A stretch of DNA of 64,000 bases from Phycisphaerae bacterium (GTDB lineage: Bacteria; Planctomycetota; Phycisphaerae; JAJVII01): NCBI GenBank assembly GCA_022072085.1, contig JAJVII010000047.1:1-64000 (forward strand), written 5' to 3'. Positions 27,027-35,613 of this stretch are shown in pieces. Every line of letters begins with the position of its first letter. Within the stretch, counting starts at the first letter, position 1. The notes under the pieces are model-generated. The model was not told the DNA's origin, made no database searches, and worked only from the letters and a program-made list of their open reading frames with translations. A program made the position numbers and the translations under genes.

Positions 27027-28556
27027 ATGGTCAGGCTGACTTCAGCATTCCCAGCGGTCTGGACGTGGGACCCGCGGATCATCATGCCGCACGTGAAGGA
27101 ACTGCTCAACTGGGTCGACGACATCGCCTGGGGCCCGGTGATGATCGTGCTGCTGGTGGGCACGGGGGTCTATCTGACGCTGCGGCTGGGCCTGCTGCAA
27201 CTCCGCGGCATGGGGCACAGCCTGGCCTGCATCAGCGGCAAGTATGACGACCCGAAGGAGAGCGGGGACATCACGCACTTCCAGGCCCTGGCGGCCGCCC
27301 TGTCGGCGACGATCGGCACGGGCAATATCGCTGGCGTCGCGACGGCCATCGCCTCCGGCGGGCCCGGGGCGGTCTTCTGGATGTGGGTGACGGCCCTGGT
27401 CGGCATGGCCACCAAGTTCACCTCCTGCTCGCTGGCGGTGCGGTTCCGCAAGATTCACGAGGACGGCTCGGCCAGCGGCGGGCCGATGTATTACCTCTCG
27501 ATGGCGTTCCCGATCAAGTCCGTCGGCAAGGCGCTCGCGTTCCTGTTCGCGATGTTCGCGCTGATCGCCAGCTTCGGCATCGGCAACATGACCCAGGCCA
27601 ACTCGGTGATGGACGGCCTGCGACTTGTCATCCAGGATCGCCTGCCGGCGTGGTGGATGCAGGAAGTGCCGCTGCTGGGCATGAAGGTTCACCTGTTCAA
27701 GTTCGTCTTCGGCGGGGTTCTGGCATTCATGGTGGGCATCGTCATCGTCGGCGGCATCCGCCGCATCGCCCGCGTCGCCAGTGCCGTGGTCCCGTTCATG
27801 TGCGTCGTCTACGTCGCCGGCTCGCTCTGCCTGCTCGTCCTACACTGGCGGGCGCTGCCGGGGGCCTTCGCGATGATCTTCCGCTATGCCTTCACGCCTT
27901 ACGCGGTTGGCGGCGGAATGCTGGGCTTCACCGTAATGCAGGCGATGCGTTACGGCGTGGCCCGCGGCGTGTTCAGCAACGAGTCGGGCCTGGGTTCGGC
28001 CCCGATGGCCCACGCCGCCGCCAAGACCCACGAGCCGGCCCGCGAGGGCTTCGTGGCCATGCTCGGCCCGTTCATCGACACCATCGTCATCTGCACCATG
28101 ACGGCGCTGGTCATCCTGGTCGGCCACGTCTTCGGGACCACCGATCCGACCAGCGGCAAGGCGTTCACCGGCGCCGCCCTGACCGCTGAGAGCTTCCGCG
28201 AGGGGCTCGGCACGCCGGGGCGATGGATCGTCAGCTTCGGCCTGGTCTTCTTCGCCTACTCGACGATGATCAGTTGGAGCTACTACGGCGACCGCTGCGC
28301 GGAATACCTCATGGGGCGGCGGGCGATCCTGCCCTATCGCATCATCTACACCGGCGTCATCCTGATCGGGGCGATCGGCGCCCTGGAGGTCATCTGGACG
28401 CTGGCCGACATCTTCAACGCCCTGATGGCCATCCCCAACCTGATCGGCCTGCTGGCGCTCTCCGGCGTCGCCGTCGGGTACACGCGCGACTACATCGCCC
28501 GGCTGTGGCTGGGCCAGCTGACTGTCCCGAAACGCGACTCCGACGCGGGGGTTTAA
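27027..28556 (+). CDS. Alanine/glycine:cation symporter (AGCS family)
   Basis: A 509-residue inner-membrane transporter with about eleven hydrophobic helices. The AGCS signature is clear (QALAAALSATIGTGNIAGVATAIASGG is split across helix 2; also FSNESGLGSAPMAHAAAKT). These carriers import alanine, glycine or related small amino acids with Na+ or H+. GGAGG lies five bases before the ATG. It precedes a secreted lyase-like gene on the same strand and may feed the aminotransferase and peptidase genes nearby. No regulator is adjacent. Confidence 0.93.
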   Translation: MVRLTSAFPAVWTWDPRIIMPHVKELLNWVDDIAWGPVMIVLLVGTGVYLTLRLGLLQLRGMGHSLACISGKYDDPKESGDITHFQALAAALSATIGTGNIAGVATAIASGGPGAVFWMWVTALVGMATKFTSCSLAVRFRKIHEDGSASGGPMYYLSMAFPIKSVGKALAFLFAMFALIASFGIGNMTQANSVMDGLRLVIQDRLPAWWMQEVPLLGMKVHLFKFVFGGVLAFMVGIVIVGGIRRIARVASAVVPFMCVVYVAGSLCLLVLHWRALPGAFAMIFRYAFTPYAVGGGMLGFTVMQAMRYGVARGVFSNESGLGSAPMAHAAAKTHEPAREGFVAMLGPFIDTIVICTMTALVILVGHVFGTTDPTSGKAFTGAALTAESFREGLGTPGRWIVSFGLVFFAYSTMISWSYYGDRCAEYLMGRRAILPYRIIYTGVILIGAIGALEVIWTLADIFNALMAIPNLIGLLALSGVAVGYTRDYIARLWLGQLTVPKRDSDAGV

Positions 28557-28636
28557 GCTGAACTGAGCGACGACCGGACCGGCCCGATCATATCCGCCTG
28601 GCCCCGGCGGGCCAGTGAGCCACACAGGAGATTCCC

Positions 28637-31600
28637 ATGAAACTCGCGTCCTGTTTCGCATTATCACTCTTGCTCTGCCTGACGCTCGCGGCGTCGGGTT
28701 TGGAGCTTCCTATCACCGTGACCGAACCGGCCGGCCTCGACCGGCAGGCTGAGCCGGTGACCGGGGGCATCCCGCTGCCGGCTGGGCAGTTCAAGCCCGG
28801 CGACGGGGCGACCTTCGGCCTGTTCGACGAGCAGGGCCAGCCGATCCCGCTCCAGGTCAGCGAGCACGTCATCGGCTCGCATGGGGATGTCAGTTGGATC
28901 CTGCTGGACTTCCAACTTGACCTCAAGGCCAACCAGACGCGGAAGCTGACCCTGCGCAGCGGCGTGAAGCCGGTGGCCCCGCCCAAGGCGCTGACCGTGC
29001 AGCGGGACGCCGAGGGCGTCAGCGTCGACACGGGGGCTGCGCAATTTGCCATTGCGGCCACGAAACCGTTCAGCCTGTTCGCGACGGCGTCGGCGGGGGG
29101 CAAGCCCGTGCTGGCCGGCGGCCAGATCAGCTACACCGACGCCTTCGACGGCAAGACCTACCTGGCCGGGACGCCCGAGAAGATCGAGGTGGAATACAGC
29201 GGTCCGATGCGGACGACGGTCCTGGCGCAGGGCCGCTTCGTCGGCGATGACGCGAACAAGTTCCAGTACATCGCCCGGGTGACGGCCTGGGCCGGTCACA
29301 GCGAAGTGTATGTGAAATACGCGCTGGCCAACAGCAACCCGGACCACTACTGCTATCGGTCTGTCAAAGAGTCGCGGGTCGAGTTGAAGCTGGTTGGCAC
29401 TGTGAGCGGCACGATCGTCGGCGCCGGCAAGCCGGTGGATGCAGTGGCTGAGGCCTGGATGAACCAGACGTCGCGGGCCGTGCGGCCGGTGACCGACAAC
29501 GAGGAGAGCGTGGGCACCGCCCGCTGGTTGCAGAACGCCCCCGGCGGCGGCGCCAAGGCGATGGCCGGCGACAAGGAACTGTGGTCCAGCAAGGGCAAGG
29601 GCGATGTGGCGGAGGGCTGGATCGTCGCCAAGACCGCGGCTGGCACGATCGCGGTTGACGACCTCTATTTCGTGGAGGATCCGCCGCGGCAGTTGGCGGT
29701 GGCCGGCGGCCGGCTCGTGCTGTCCGGCGTCGCCGATCCGCTGGAGGGCGCCCAGCGTCCCTTCTCCGACGGCAACCGATGGCTGTTCGACTGCTCGCAC
29801 CTCAGCTCGGAATACGTCATCGACCTGGCGGCCTCGACCGACGCCGCGGCGCTGAGTGCGGCTGCTCGGCGCCATCGGCGCACGCTGTTTGCGATGACCG
29901 AGCCGTCATGGTATTTCGACACGGCCCAGTTGCCCTGCGGCGAGTTCGGCACGCAGGCCGACGAGATCAAGTGCTACGGCGAGTGGGACTGGAAGTTCCA
30001 GCAGAAGGACATCCCGACGCGCCCGGGCGGCAAGCTCGGGTTGATTCCGCGCTGGGTGGCGGCCGACGACAACCATTACACCAGCGAGGAAGACGCGCTG
30101 GACGCGCTGCTGCTGATGTACCTGCGCACGGGTCAACGGAGTTTCCTGGACGGGGCCCAGGCGTGGGCAAACCACTTCATGGACCTTCAGACCTGGCGGA
30201 CCGACGGCTGGCGATATCGTGACGGCGGCGTCTGGTGGCTCAAGCAGGGCGGCAAGGGGCCGTTGGGCAATCACCCGCAGCGGCCCAAGGACCCGGTCAC
30301 CGGCCAGCGCGATAACCTCTACGGCGTGTGGAAGGGCGAGAAGCCGTTCGATGCTGCGTCCCGCGGCGACCTCTACATCCTGGCCAAGGCGAAGGCCTGC
30401 TACTGCCACAACTGGGGCGAAGGCCTGGTCGAGTGGTTCATGCTCACCGGCGACCGCGACGCCTACGACTCGGCCATCGACACCGTCGAGCAGAACTACG
30501 ACACGCAGGTCCGGGCTTTCGGCAAAGCGCCGGGCAAGCCGGCGGCGTTCAGCCGCGATTTCACGCGGTCATGCTACCTGACCGACGCGACCCGGCTGAT
30601 CGCCGCGAAGGACCCCTTTGTCGTCGAGGCCAGCGACTACCTGACCAACGTCTTCCTCCAGCGGCCGGACCGCGAGCCGCGGGGCCATCTCAACGGACCG
30701 TCCAAGGTCGACATGGCGACGATCAAGTCCATGACCGGTCCGGGCGGACTGGCTGAGATGCAACGGCTGGGCGTGACCGTGGACGAGAAGACCGGCGAAC
30801 TGATTGATCCCAAGAGCGGGGCCCGGTGGAAGCCGCTCGTCGCGCCGCACATCTGGATGTACCCGCCGTTGTCGCGTGCGATGGAGATCTACTTCCGCAT
30901 CACCGACAAGGAGGACGTCCGCGACTGGATGATAGCCTACGGCAACTTCGCCGGCCGCGTGCTCTATCAGCCCAAGCACGGCAACCTGGACTACGGCAGG
31001 ATGCTCGTCGACTTCCCGCTTAAGGGTATCGCCCAGGACTTCGCCAGTTGGAACCTGCCGGCCGGCACGACGAACGGCGAGGGGACCTACGTGAACGAAA
31101 CGGGCAAGACTGTCCCGATACTGATCAACGGCTACCTCGGGACGTTCTATCCCGACGTGGCGGCCCGGGGCTACTACTACAGCGGTGAGCCGCTGCTCAA
31201 GCAGCGGGCATACGACTTCTGGTTCGCCAGCAGCCATCGCGGCTACAACTCGCCCAAGCTGTCCAACGTCGGCGGTGTGGCCCGCTGGGTAAACCTCAAC
31301 AGCACGCACGACGAGACGGTCTGCTTCACGGGCAAGACCTTCTGGATTTGGGCCCACTCGCGCACAGACGCCCAGGCCCCGGCGGCCGTCACCAACCTGG
31401 CCGTCAGCGTCGGCGGCGGCAGGGCGACGGTGAGCTTCACCGCCCCGGCCGACGCGGGTGGCGGCAAGGTGGCCGAGTACCAGCTCAAGTGGTCCGACAA
31501 GCCCATCGTGGACTACGAGGCGTTCCTCAAGGACTGGGCCGCCAACACCGACGCGGACGTGACCAACTGGTTCCTCGCCCACAACGTCGCCGGCGAGCCG

Positions 31601-31729
31601 ACCCCGGCGGCTGGCGGGAAGGTCAGCTTCACCGTCGAAGTGCCGGCCGAGGCGAAGTATTTCGCGGTCCGCAGTTTCGACGACAGCAGCAACCGCAGCG
31701 CAATCAGCAACGTCGCGGAGGCGAAGTAG
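28637..31729 (+). CDS. Secreted RIFT-barrel lyase-like protein with C-terminal FN3-like domain
   Basis: A 1030-residue protein with a signal peptide (1-20). Its N-terminal RIFT barrel is clearly paralogous to the protein at 21559-24051: LPITVTEPAGLDRQAEPVTGG, then IPLQVSEHVIG. A long alpha/alpha-toroid follows. The last ~110 residues (from DAQAPAAVTNLAVSVGGGR) form an FN3-like module often found on extracellular carbohydrate enzymes. Activity and substrate are unassigned; a PL26-type exo-lyase is the best structural analogy. AGGAG lies six bases before the ATG. A terminator follows 40 bases after the stop. Confidence 0.72.
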   Translation: MKLASCFALSLLLCLTLAASGLELPITVTEPAGLDRQAEPVTGGIPLPAGQFKPGDGATFGLFDEQGQPIPLQVSEHVIGSHGDVSWILLDFQLDLKANQTRKLTLRSGVKPVAPPKALTVQRDAEGVSVDTGAAQFAIAATKPFSLFATASAGGKPVLAGGQISYTDAFDGKTYLAGTPEKIEVEYSGPMRTTVLAQGRFVGDDANKFQYIARVTAWAGHSEVYVKYALANSNPDHYCYRSVKESRVELKLVGTVSGTIVGAGKPVDAVAEAWMNQTSRAVRPVTDNEESVGTARWLQNAPGGGAKAMAGDKELWSSKGKGDVAEGWIVAKTAAGTIAVDDLYFVEDPPRQLAVAGGRLVLSGVADPLEGAQRPFSDGNRWLFDCSHLSSEYVIDLAASTDAAALSAAARRHRRTLFAMTEPSWYFDTAQLPCGEFGTQADEIKCYGEWDWKFQQKDIPTRPGGKLGLIPRWVAADDNHYTSEEDALDALLLMYLRTGQRSFLDGAQAWANHFMDLQTWRTDGWRYRDGGVWWLKQGGKGPLGNHPQRPKDPVTGQRDNLYGVWKGEKPFDAASRGDLYILAKAKACYCHNWGEGLVEWFMLTGDRDAYDSAIDTVEQNYDTQVRAFGKAPGKPAAFSRDFTRSCYLTDATRLIAAKDPFVVEASDYLTNVFLQRPDREPRGHLNGPSKVDMATIKSMTGPGGLAEMQRLGVTVDEKTGELIDPKSGARWKPLVAPHIWMYPPLSRAMEIYFRITDKEDVRDWMIAYGNFAGRVLYQPKHGNLDYGRMLVDFPLKGIAQDFASWNLPAGTTNGEGTYVNETGKTVPILINGYLGTFYPDVAARGYYYSGEPLLKQRAYDFWFASSHRGYNSPKLSNVGGVARWVNLNSTHDETVCFTGKTFWIWAHSRTDAQAPAAVTNLAVSVGGGRATVSFTAPADAGGGKVAEYQLKWSDKPIVDYEAFLKDWAANTDADVTNWFLAHNVAGEPTPAAGGKVSFTVEVPAEAKYFAVRSFDDSSNRSAISNVAEAK

Positions 31730-31768
31730 AAGCGGCGGCCGCACTCGCCCCGCATCGCGCAAGAAGAA

Positions 31769-31798
31769 CGCCCAGGGGGAATTCTCCCTGGGCGTTTG
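31769..31798 (+). terminator. Intrinsic terminator after the RIFT-barrel gene
   Basis: A perfect 9-bp stem CGCCCAGGG/CCCTGGGCG (31769-31777 with 31786-31794), an 8-base loop, then TTTGAG. Confidence 0.65.
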
Positions 31799-31850
31799 AG
31801 TTCCTGGGCCTCGGCTTCCTGGGGCCAGGGCAGGGCGGAGTCCTGCACGC

Positions 31851-33149
31851 CTATATCGACTTGGCGACTTCCGCGACGACCTTCTCCATCGCGGTGCAGA
31901 CGCGGTCGGCCTCGGCCTCGGTGAGGCAGAGCGGCGGCTGGAGACGGATGACGTTGTTCCACGATCCGCCGGCGCCGACCAGGACACTGTGCTTCTCGCG
32001 GAGGGCCTTGCGGACGGCAGCCGTCTGCTCGGCGGCCGGCGTCTTGGTCTTGGGGTCGGTCACCAGTTCGATGCCGATCATCAACCCCTTGCCGCGGACG
32101 TCGCCGACCAGCTTGCAGGAAGCGGCGAACTTCCTGAGGCGGCCCATGATCTGCTCGCCGCGCTTGGCCGAGTTCTCGACGAGCTTCTCGTCCTTGAGCA
32201 CCGCGATGTTGGCCATCGCGGCTGCGCAGCTCACCGGCGAACCGCCGAAGGTCGAGAGGTGGTCGCCGGGCTTGAAGGCCTCGCTGACCGGCTCGCGGGC
32301 GATGAACGCCGAGAGCGGGAACCCGTCGGCGATGCCCTTGGCCATCGTCATGATGTCCGGCTCAACGCCGAAGTGCTCGATCGCGAACAGCTTGCCGGTC
32401 CGCCCGAAGCCGCTCTGGACCTCGTCGCAGATGAACAGGATGCCCTGCTCGTCGAGGATCTGCTTGACGTACTTGAAGTAGTTGGCCGGCGGGACGAGGA
32501 TGCCGCCCTCGCCCTGGACCGGCTCGGCGATGAACGCGGCCACGTCGCCGTAGGTGTGATACTTGAGCGTGTAGCGCAGGTTCTCGGCATAGGCCTGGGC
32601 GCAGTCCTCGTCGTTGGTCGTGCCGAACTGGCAGCGGTAGGGGTCGGGCCCCATCGCGAAGCTGACGCCCGGCATGTACGGGCCGCCGCCCTTCTTGCGG
32701 GCCCAGTTGCCCGTGATCGACAGCGTCGCGTAGCTGCGGCCGTGGAAGCTGTGGGTGAGGGCGACGACCTCCTTGCGGCCGGTGTGCTGCTTGGCCAGCC
32801 GCAGGGCGCCTTCGATGGCCTCGGCGCCGCTGTTGGACAGGAAGCTCTTCTGGAGTCGGCCTGGCGTGATGTCGGCCAGCACCTTGCACAGTTCCGCCGC
32901 CCGCGGGTTGTAGTAAACGTAGGTGCAGCAGTGGACAAGCTTGTCGATCTGCTTCTTGGCCGCCTCGATGACCTTGGGATGGCCGTTGCCCGCGTTGGTC
33001 ACGGCGATGCCGCTGAAGCAGTCGAGGAACTCCTTGCCGTCGGCGGCGACGTAGGTGCAGCCGTGGGCCTCTTCGACGACGATCGGCACGAAGGCCGGCA
33101 CCATGGAGGTGATCATGTACTTTTCGTAGAGCTGTTTGGCGTCTGACAT
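31851..33149 (-). CDS. Class III aminotransferase (4-aminobutyrate/beta-alanine-type)
   Basis: A 432-residue PLP enzyme. The PLP lysine is K271 in MTMAKGIADGFPLSAF, the aspartate is in FICDEVQSGFGRTG, and GAEAIEGALRLAKQHTGR and HSFHGRSYATLS contact the phosphate and ring. The class uses omega-amino donors such as 4-aminobutyrate, beta-alanine or ornithine, or acts as alanine-glyoxylate aminotransferase 2; these cannot be separated by eye. The start at 33149 is set by GAGAGG seven bases upstream. It is divergent from the alpha-oxoamine-synthase-like gene, with a 16-bp palindrome between them. Confidence 0.9.
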   Translation of the reverse strand: MSDAKQLYEKYMITSMVPAFVPIVVEEAHGCTYVAADGKEFLDCFSGIAVTNAGNGHPKVIEAAKKQIDKLVHCCTYVYYNPRAAELCKVLADITPGRLQKSFLSNSGAEAIEGALRLAKQHTGRKEVVALTHSFHGRSYATLSITGNWARKKGGGPYMPGVSFAMGPDPYRCQFGTTNDEDCAQAYAENLRYTLKYHTYGDVAAFIAEPVQGEGGILVPPANYFKYVKQILDEQGILFICDEVQSGFGRTGKLFAIEHFGVEPDIMTMAKGIADGFPLSAFIAREPVSEAFKPGDHLSTFGGSPVSCAAAMANIAVLKDEKLVENSAKRGEQIMGRLRKFAASCKLVGDVRGKGLMIGIELVTDPKTKTPAAEQTAAVRKALREKHSVLVGAGGSWNNVIRLQPPLCLTEAEADRVCTAMEKVVAEVAKSI

Positions 33150-33195
33150 CTTCAAGCCTCTCGGTGAGAATCTCCGCAAGTCCGTGCGTGTGCGT

Positions 33196-33211
33196 TTCGA
33201 CTCGAGTCGAA
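33196..33211. promoter_or_regulatory. Perfect 16-bp palindrome, candidate shared operator
   Basis: TTCGACTCGAGTCGAA is perfectly self-complementary and sits between two divergently transcribed PLP-enzyme genes, 47 bases upstream of the class III aminotransferase ATG. It is a good candidate binding site for a dimeric repressor or activator, whose gene is not evident nearby. Confidence 0.5.
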
Positions 33212-33276
33212 GCCGTTACGTTATCCATCCCGGCCGCCGCGTGCAAGCCCCTCCCGCTGCGGGGCGACGGGGCCTC

Positions 33277-33304
33277 TTGCACAATCCGCGCGGGACTCTA
33301 GAGT
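33277..33304 (+). promoter_or_regulatory. Promoter of the alpha-oxoamine synthase-like gene
   Basis: TTGCAC at 33277-33282, 16-base spacer, TAGAGT at 33299-33304, with a start near 33311 and ATG at 33340. Confidence 0.5.
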
Positions 33305-33339
33305 ATTGGGGTTCATTTTCACCGGGAGAGGCAACCGCC

Positions 33340-34395
33340 ATGAGCAATCTGGTCAAGTTTGCGGGCAACGACTACCTCGGCCTGGCCGGGCATCCGGACG
33401 TCATCGCGGCGCTGGCCGACGGGGCCCGCCGATACGGCATCAGCGCCACCAGCTCCCGGATGGCCGTCGGCTGGACCGAGGCCCACGCGAATCTCGAAAC
33501 CCACCTGGCCGATTTCATGGGGACCGATGCGGCTCTCATCATTGGGGCGACCTACATCGCCGGGGCCGTCGTCTACGGCGTGCTGGCCGACATGCTCGGT
33601 CGGCCGGTCGTCTACCTCGACGAGACCGCCCACACGACGCACAAGCTGGGCACGCGGGCCTACGGGCTGGAGGTCCGCACGTTCCGCCACCTGGACCCCG
33701 ACGACCTGGCCCGCCAGCTGGAGCGGCACGAGGGGCCCCCGCCGATCATCGCCAGCGACGGTGTGTTCAGTATCAGCGGCGAGGTTGCCCCGCTCGACCG
33801 CCTGGGCGAACTGGCCCGCCGCTACGGCGCGACGCTGCTGGTCGACGAGGCCCACGGCGTTGGCACGCTAGGGGCGACCGGGCGCGGCGCGTGGGAGCTG
33901 ATGGGCCTGGACCCCGCCGGCGTGATCGTGATCGCCAGCATGAGCAAGGCCTTCGGCTGCGGGGGCGGGTTCATCGCCGGCCCGCGCGAGGTCATCGACC
34001 GCTGCCGGCGCAGCCCCGACGCAAACGCCAGTTCGCTGCCGCCGCCGCCGATCTGCGCCGCTGCCGACAAGGCCCTGGAGATGATCCGCACTCAGCCGCA
34101 GCACCGCCGCCGGATGGAGGCCAACGCCCGCGTGATGCGCGACGTGCTGGCCGAGAACGGCGTGGGCGTCGTCGACGACCGGCATCCCATCGTTGCGATG
34201 CTCTTCGCCGACGAGTCCGAGGCGGCGGCGATGGCCAACCGCTTCCGTGAGTTCGGCCTGTGGCTGCCCTATTTCAAGTATCCCTCCGAGCCGCGGCACA
34301 ACATGCTCCGCGGGGCCGCCCGGGCCGTCTACACGCCCGAGGACCTGGAGAAGTTTGCACAGGCCGTCCGCACGCGGCCGGCGGGAAGGAAGTAG
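33340..34395 (+). CDS. Alpha-oxoamine synthase-like PLP enzyme (KBL/BioF family)
   Basis: A 351-residue fold type I enzyme. The N-terminus begins directly at the family motif NDYLGLAGHPDVI. S-x-M-SK203-AFGCGGGF holds the PLP lysine, and LLVDEAHGVGTLGATGRG is the classic BioF/KBL block. Relatives condense an acyl-CoA with glycine, alanine or serine (8-amino-7-oxononanoate synthase, 2-amino-3-oxobutyrate CoA ligase). It is about 35-45 residues shorter than usual at the N-terminus. GGGAGAGG nine bases before the ATG supports this start. No biotin genes are adjacent. The next gene starts four bases after its stop. Confidence 0.85.
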   Translation: MSNLVKFAGNDYLGLAGHPDVIAALADGARRYGISATSSRMAVGWTEAHANLETHLADFMGTDAALIIGATYIAGAVVYGVLADMLGRPVVYLDETAHTTHKLGTRAYGLEVRTFRHLDPDDLARQLERHEGPPPIIASDGVFSISGEVAPLDRLGELARRYGATLLVDEAHGVGTLGATGRGAWELMGLDPAGVIVIASMSKAFGCGGGFIAGPREVIDRCRRSPDANASSLPPPPICAAADKALEMIRTQPQHRRRMEANARVMRDVLAENGVGVVDDRHPIVAMLFADESEAAAMANRFREFGLWLPYFKYPSEPRHNMLRGAARAVYTPEDLEKFAQAVRTRPAGRK

Positions 34396-34399
34396 CGGG

Positions 34400-35584
34400 A
34401 TGAATCAGTCCATCAGCGATTTGCTCGACCTGTTGAATGTGCCCGGCGTCTCGACCGAAGAGAACCGGGTGGCCGACCACCTCAAGGCGTTCCTCAAGGC
34501 CCGCGGCGTCCCGGCCGGCGCCATCCGCGAGGACCGCGCGTTCGAGCAGAGCGAATACGGCGGGACGCAGGGGAACATCCTCGTCCGCCTGCCCGCTCGC
34601 GGCGGGCACAAGGGGGCGGCCCGTTTTCTCTGCGCCCACATCGACACGGTCGCGCTCTGCCGTCAGTCTCGGCCGCGCTTCGTGCCCGACCCGGCCGGCG
34701 GCGTGGGGGGCATCGTCAACGACAACCCCGAGGCCGCACTGGGCGCTGACAACCGCTCCGGCGTCGCGGTGTTGCTGCACGTGCTTCGGGCGCTAACCGG
34801 TGACGACAGGCCGCACCCGCCGATCTGGATCGGCTTCCTGGTCCAGGAGGAACTGGGCCTGATCGGGGCCCGCGGGCTGGACCTGGACGCGATGCAGCCG
34901 GATCGCCCGGTGATGGGGTTCAACTTCGACGGCGGCCGCCCGCATCGCGTGGTGACGGCCGTCATCGGCACGTCGCGCGTGCTGATGGAACTGCACGGCA
35001 AGGCGGCCCACGCGGGCGTCTCGCCGCAGAAGGGCGTCTCCTGCGCCGTCGCGATGGCCAAGGCCCTGGCCGACCTGGCCCGCGGCGGCTGGCACGGGCT
35101 GATCGAAAAGCCCGAGGGCAAGGGGACCGCCAACATCGGCATCCTGCGCGGCGGCGAAATGACCAACACCGTCATGGATCGGTTGATTGTCCACGGCGAC
35201 GTGCGGAGCCACGACACGGCCTTCCGCAACCGGCTGGTCGACCTCTACGTCAGCACGTTCGAGAAGGCGGCCGCCGACACCCGCAACGCCGCCGGCGAAG
35301 CGGCCCGGCTGACCTGGAAGCTCGGGCCCTGCTACGACTCGTTCGCACTGGATGCGGGCGAGCCGGTCGTGCGGACGGCCATGGCGGCGGTCCGGTCGGC
35401 GGGCCTGGACCCGGAAATCGAGATCAACGACGGCGGCATGGACGCGAACCACCTGAACGCCAAGGGCCTGCCGACCGTGACACTGGGCACCGGCCAATCC
35501 GGCGCTCACACCGTCGAGGAGCGGATCGACCTGGAGTTGTTCCTCCAGGGCTGCCGCATCGCCGAGACCGTTGCTACGCTCTGA
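34400..35584 (+). CDS. M20-family metallopeptidase (PepT/ArgE-like)
   Basis: A 394-residue zinc peptidase. Metal ligands are visible in CAHIDTVA, GADNRSGVAVLL, FLVQEELGLIGARG (catalytic Glu pair), GFNFDGGRP and the C-terminal GQSGAHTVEERI. The central lid domain includes LHGKAAHAGVSPQKGVS. Family members cleave small peptides or N-acyl amino acids in the cytoplasm. It begins four bases after the preceding stop and is followed 29 bases later by the GH20 gene, so these four genes (33340-38150) look like one operon. Confidence 0.9.
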   Translation: MNQSISDLLDLLNVPGVSTEENRVADHLKAFLKARGVPAGAIREDRAFEQSEYGGTQGNILVRLPARGGHKGAARFLCAHIDTVALCRQSRPRFVPDPAGGVGGIVNDNPEAALGADNRSGVAVLLHVLRALTGDDRPHPPIWIGFLVQEELGLIGARGLDLDAMQPDRPVMGFNFDGGRPHRVVTAVIGTSRVLMELHGKAAHAGVSPQKGVSCAVAMAKALADLARGGWHGLIEKPEGKGTANIGILRGGEMTNTVMDRLIVHGDVRSHDTAFRNRLVDLYVSTFEKAAADTRNAAGEAARLTWKLGPCYDSFALDAGEPVVRTAMAAVRSAGLDPEIEINDGGMDANHLNAKGLPTVTLGTGQSGAHTVEERIDLELFLQGCRIAETVATL

Positions 35585-35613
35585 CAACCCCAGTCTCCGG
35601 AGGACGCACCGGC

